Source: Neelides folsomi
Lineage: Eukaryota > Arthropoda > Collembola > Neelipleona > Neelidae
NCBI GenBank assembly: GCA_034687125.1
Contig: JAQGBZ010000199.1
Coordinates: forward strand, 51,698 to 115,697
DNA: 64,000 bases
Direction of reading: 5' to 3'
Of the stretch, positions 59,774 to 64,000 are shown in pieces. The position numbers and the translations under genes are program-made. The notes beneath the pieces are model-generated. The model worked only from the letters and a program-made list of their open reading frames with translations, was not told the DNA's origin and searched no databases. The stretch's first letter is position 1; each line of letters starts with the position of its first letter.

Positions 59774-62700
59774 TCATGCGCGGTTTGCTTTCCTTTTCCC
59801 ATTTATAAAACAAAAATTGATGAGAAATCATCAGGGAAAGCGAAGGAAAGAAAGATAAGGGATTTTGACAACCCATTCGCCGAGGGGGAGTAAATACAGA
59901 TAGGTAATATAATAGCTATTTATACAGCAAAAAATCCTATACTTAGTAATTTGGAATTGCTCTCTATGTATGGTTATTATTGTTAGGTACTCATACAATT
60001 TATGTATAGCTGTACTTTTTCCTTGCTAAATACTTATTGTTAGTTTCACATGTAATTATTCAATCATAAGTTCATATACTACAATATTACCTTTATTGAA
60101 TGAGCTCGATACATATATTTTTAGACTTTTGAGCTGAAATACTTATTGGTAATGTGAGTAAGCTAATTTTAATATAAATATCTTTTCTACCATTATTTTA
60201 TAATAAATTATCCACGTTTTCACCTTTTTTGCAAATATGCATATTGTAATATTGAGGTATATAATATCCAATGCTGTCTGTCATATTTTACTGAGGAGCA
60301 AATGTCAGCTTGAGATATAAGTAGGTAATACTAGTGTATTACATTAATAAATATATCTGTACATACATATTTGTAAATGTATCAGTATATTAAATACTTT
60401 ACTATATAGCTCTCAGTTCTTTATTATACCATACTTACAGATACTTTACTAAATATGATTTAGTGTATTTAGAGTACATATTATAAATTTATAGGTAATA
60501 CCTTATACAATATACATTGAGTAGTTATATTCAGCCATATAGAAAATGAAATGTATTGGAGTGTCGCAAATATGAATTTGACTGGAATCGAATTTTGCAA
60601 ATAGAAATGCAATATAATAAATTACAATAATAACAATTCTTAGCTAATTGCATAGGTATAGGTACTTATGGTATGTAATTACTTGTGTGTCTATTATAGG
60701 AAATGTTATTATTCTATTATTAGTTATTACTCTGTATGATATACCAAATAATAATATACTATTAAGTATGATTAGTTAATATATCGTTAACTTTAAGAAT
60801 GATGACTTGAAAGAAATAACGTGATTCGTTTTAATTTAATGAGAAATCAAGACCGTAAAAGTAAAAGCAAATTGGAAAAAATACAATATTACTGATACAA
60901 TTATTACAGTCCTTAGAATTTGAGCCATAATATGTTTTGTTGATAATAGTTTAAGCGAATAGAGTGAATGTTCAAATGGCAAGATATTAAGTTGAAATAA
61001 ATTCTACCACCATTGTTCTCTAACTCATTTATTTATTCATTTTCATGACCTAATCAAGAATCTATTGTTTTAATTTAGTCGTATAATCGAAGTCTTTCAA
61101 AATGAGTATTTTAAATAGTTTTCATTTTTAAACTTTGTACTCTCCTCTACGTACTACTACATATAAAAAGAGAACTTTTGAGGCACCCTGTACATACAAT
61201 GTAGGATACAATGTGCACATGTGTGTGTATTTTGTAAATACTGAAATCGAGAGTGAAAAGATTCTTTAGTCAGCAACTTAGAATAAGTTAATGCAACTTT
61301 GCTGTTTTTTATTATGTAAACCATTCTGTTTGCCACAGAGTTGACAGGAATAGGAGTAAAAGGGCCACAGACCAGAAAATAGAAACTTCACGACTCGAAT
61401 TAATCTTGCGAATCTTCCAAGAAAAAAATATGAATTTAATTCTACAGATATATTTTTGTATCGTTTTGAGATTCCTCGCAATTCAAGATGTGTGTAATTA
61501 CATATTTTATCTTAAAATCTACTATGCTACTACAACCTACAACATACACATATTATATTCCTAATGGTCTCTTCTTCTCTTGCATTAATCTAGCACAATA
61601 CATCCCATATGTGAACGATATCAAATCATTGTTTAAGAAGGAAATTCATAAAGCATGCAAAATTTTGGCAAACTTTAAACGATAGCTTTAAAGCTAACGT
61701 GCCAGCAATAAATACAATTTTTTGCATTAATCCACTCTGCTTACGCACGGAAAAATCTCATGTGTAAAAGATTCGCAATGTTAAGCTATATGTATCCTAT
61801 GTATCGTGGTATGTAAGACAAGATTACCATATATTATATGAAATAGTTTTAAAGGCTTTGGCAGATTAATAATGAGAATTTCCAAGAACGGTTTCACAAG
61901 TCCATGTTATAATAAATGATATGAACATGCTGGGGATTTAAAGACCAGGTTTTGAGAATGGTTTGCAAAATTGCAAATGATGGTAAGTCCGGGAATCGGT
62001 GGGCGATAAAAGCGAGCCTCGCAGTCTGCGGAGTTGGGAATTGGCATTGGAGGATGAAGCTCTGAAGCTGGGAGTGTCGCGAAGATGTTTTTTCATTAAT
62101 CATAGAGATTTCTTATTAGAACGTAGGCTGCGGTTCAGCACCTAATGAGAACGATTCAATTAGTAAAAAGATCCGGAGTGGGAAGTAGGGCAATAATAAA
62201 TCCGAAATCTCCTAACTGTATGAACATCCAAATGGGTGGAACACGGAAGCGGAGTCCACGGGTTGCCCCAGTGCCAAATCCACGTGCAACGAAGCATCTC
62301 TTTCATATAATATACAGGTCGCACGATCTTTCAATCTCGTAAGAGGAATATCGGCTCAATTTCAATTTTACATTATATGAAGCTGACGGACTCAAAATTT
62401 CCTCGTACAATGATGAATTCCTTTAATTCCTTCGAAAAATCAAATGTGAAGCCAATAACCCAGATATTTCAAAGTTAAAGAGAATTTATTGCAAATTCTT
62501 TGCGTCATTCATGGATATCAAGGAGCTCCAATCTCTAATATATCGGATTTTACAGGAAATGCTTATAATATACTTCCTTAAGTTTATAAGATAAAAGCAA
62601 AAATAAATAACATAGATTTGCTAAAATTTTTCAACAATCAATTACATTACCTATTACATTGCATTTAATTACATAATGACCAATCATTAATTACACTCAA

Positions 62701-63362
62701 ATATTCAACTTATACAATAAGAGTAGAATTCTACAATGTTTATTTGTGTGCTTATGGCATTATGGGTATGTTCAATATTCATAAATAAATACATTTAAGA
62801 AAGTTCAGGAGATGAGCGAAATTCGCTTCCCCTCTCTCTTCCCCCTGAAACACCCAACGTTTTTGAGGGTAGACAAAGTGTCTACATGATCTGCATCTGC
62901 ACGGGAGTGTTCATAAGCATTTCTAATTGTGAGTTCACTTCAACCTACACGGGAGCTCCGTGGTGTTGTATATCTCCGCTTCGGATCCAGAAACTCAACT
63001 CATTCAACCTTTGGTCTCCGACATTTACCAATCCTTTGAACTACATTTAATCAACACGAATCCCAAATGAACTTTCTCACTTGACTTCAAAACTCTCATC
63101 ATTCACGTCATTTTATCCATTCGGATCAACAAGGTTCTCCACTTATTTCTTTTTACACTCAAACTCATTTCCCCACTTTCACTATCAGGCCGATTTATTG
63201 ATATTTATTTATTCGTAAAGATTTGACTATATGGTATAGTGGAATCTTAACAGATTGCACAATTTTATATTAATATCGTCCAAGGCTTATCCTCCCATTG
63301 TTTTATTTTATTCGTGTTGATCGAATTGAATTAAAGAGCATTAAAGAATTAATTGATTTAGG

Positions 63363-63540
63363 ATGAGACACGTGATTGAGGAAAAGGCTGTGGACAGCAG
63401 CGGAAAAAAGATTGGAAAAGAAAGCGTAGAAGTTGAGAATGAGGGCGAACATTCGCTTGAACTTGATCGGTCATTCATCCAACCCGACTACGACTACGAT
63501 TCACTTTCTTTGGAAGATTTCGAGATTGTGAAGACGATCG
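63363..63540 (+). CDS. PKA-catalytic/PRKX-like protein kinase, first coding exon (partial)
   Basis: The ATG follows directly after an acceptor (GATTTAG at 63355-63361), so a noncoding exon lies upstream. The exon encodes 59 residues and ends at a GTAAGT donor in phase 1; the rest is outside the window. The N-terminal part is charged (VIEEKAVDSSGKK). The end, YDSLSLEDFEIVKTIG, is the beginning of an AGC kinase domain just before the Gly-rich loop. It most resembles the LDDF-x-IKTVG entry of PKA catalytic, PRKX and Pka-C3. Identity beyond AGC kinase is tentative because the catalytic motifs are not present. Confidence 0.7.
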
Positions 63541-64000
63541 GTAAGTTCCCCCACATTTTTGGCTCTATTAAGAGTTAGAAGGCAAGCTGTTACGAAATCA
63601 GAGTGGTTTCATTTGTTTAAGGGTTTGATAACCCGAATCCAAATCGGCTACTTCTACTTTGTTGTTCATTCACCCTCTGCCTTCAGTGACCCACTATTCT
63701 TCCAGTGAATGTCATTTACATTCCCCGAACGAACATTTCCCTCTCCACTCCACTGATAAAATTCCTTGTCAAAATACAATTCACCTTTTATTCCACTATT
63801 CAACCTACTTTGAATAATCGCAGTTCATATCGCAGTTCAGACTCAAACTGGCATAAAAAACTTTTCCAATCTCAATTATTCTATTAAATTTTCCCCAATT
63901 TTTTCATTTCAATGATTATTTCACTGTAAACTAAATTTTCACTATGATTTTATATACATGTAATTTCATTAGATAGTTCTATGTTAACATAGAAGTAATG
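63541..64000 (+). other. First coding intron of the kinase gene
   Basis: AT- and pyrimidine-rich sequence after the GTAAGT donor at 63541. No next exon is visible before the window ends. A 60-codon plus frame at 63705-63887 lacks an acceptor and kinase motifs. Confidence 0.5.

Larger units (their letters stand above)
58132..63362. other. Large gene-poor region with foldback repeats and kinase 5' leader
   Basis: From the SYCP2-like gene's 5' leader (noncoding exon upstream of 58139) to the kinase start. It contains the two inverted repeats at 59026-59773 (separate entries), very AT-rich DNA at 59900-61100, and a possible lone transposon end near 61155-61195. A GC-richer patch lies at 61950-62330 and pyrimidine-rich DNA at 62820-63200, likely the kinase promoter and noncoding exon. 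Short frames are unsupported. Confidence 0.4.

Noticed and set aside
1-64000. tRNA, rRNA, CRISPR arrays, viral genes
   Set aside because: No tRNA B-box with a fitting A-box, no rRNA signature, no spaced direct repeats and no viral protein motif were seen by eye; a tRNAscan or Rfam search would be decisive.

Overview
The window looks like nuclear DNA of an arthropod. It is AT-rich, compact and intron-rich, with GT-AG introns mostly of 50-200 bp. Conserved animal genes sit close together on both strands (DDX27, CCDC25, IFT52, EIF3C, SF3B6, PTRHD1, a two-pore K+ channel, C2orf69, ADAM17, TSEN34, RPL7, SNAPC4, an SYCP2-like gene). A Methuselah-type receptor, Gly-rich secreted proteins and no operon or prokaryotic signals point to an arthropod. 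I cannot name the species; a copepod or springtail-like lineage is only a guess. Exon boundaries were placed by hand from splice consensus, reading-phase continuity and remembered family sequences. No alignment was run. 

Layout: 0-4.5 kb holds the 5' end of DDX27 (-) divergent from CCDC25 (+), which converges on IFT52 (-). 5.9-18.4 kb is an accessory block of five small secreted-protein genes: Gly/Tyr-rich, Gly/His-rich, ricin-type lectin, a cationic-peptide precursor, and a Ser/Gly-rich gene with two possible terminal exons. The first four share a TATAAAAG promoter box. 18.4-20.7 kb contains a decayed DNA transposon with terminal inverted repeats. 20.7-23.7 kb is a Methuselah-like GPCR. 26.3-32.0 kb is EIF3C (-) divergent from SF3B6 (+). 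32.5-38.6 kb has three plus-strand genes (PTRHD1, K2P channel, C2orf69). 41.1-47.7 kb has ADAM17 (-), TSEN34 (+) and RPL7 (-). 48.3-52.8 kb is SNAPC4 with two AT-hooks and a long Lys-rich tandem tail. 54.0-58.1 kb is an SYCP2-like meiotic axis gene. 58.1-63.4 kb is mostly empty but has two adjacent large inverted repeats. The window ends in the first coding exon of a PKA/PRKX-like kinase. 

Most genes are housekeeping: ribosome biogenesis and translation (DDX27, RPL7, EIF3C), splicing and tRNA processing (SF3B6, TSEN34), snRNA transcription (SNAPC4), cilia (IFT52). They are not a functional pathway; short divergent intergenic regions probably serve as shared promoters. The most unusual content is the secreted-protein block, the cationic-peptide precursor, the SNAPC4 tail, the SYCP2-like gene and the foldback elements.
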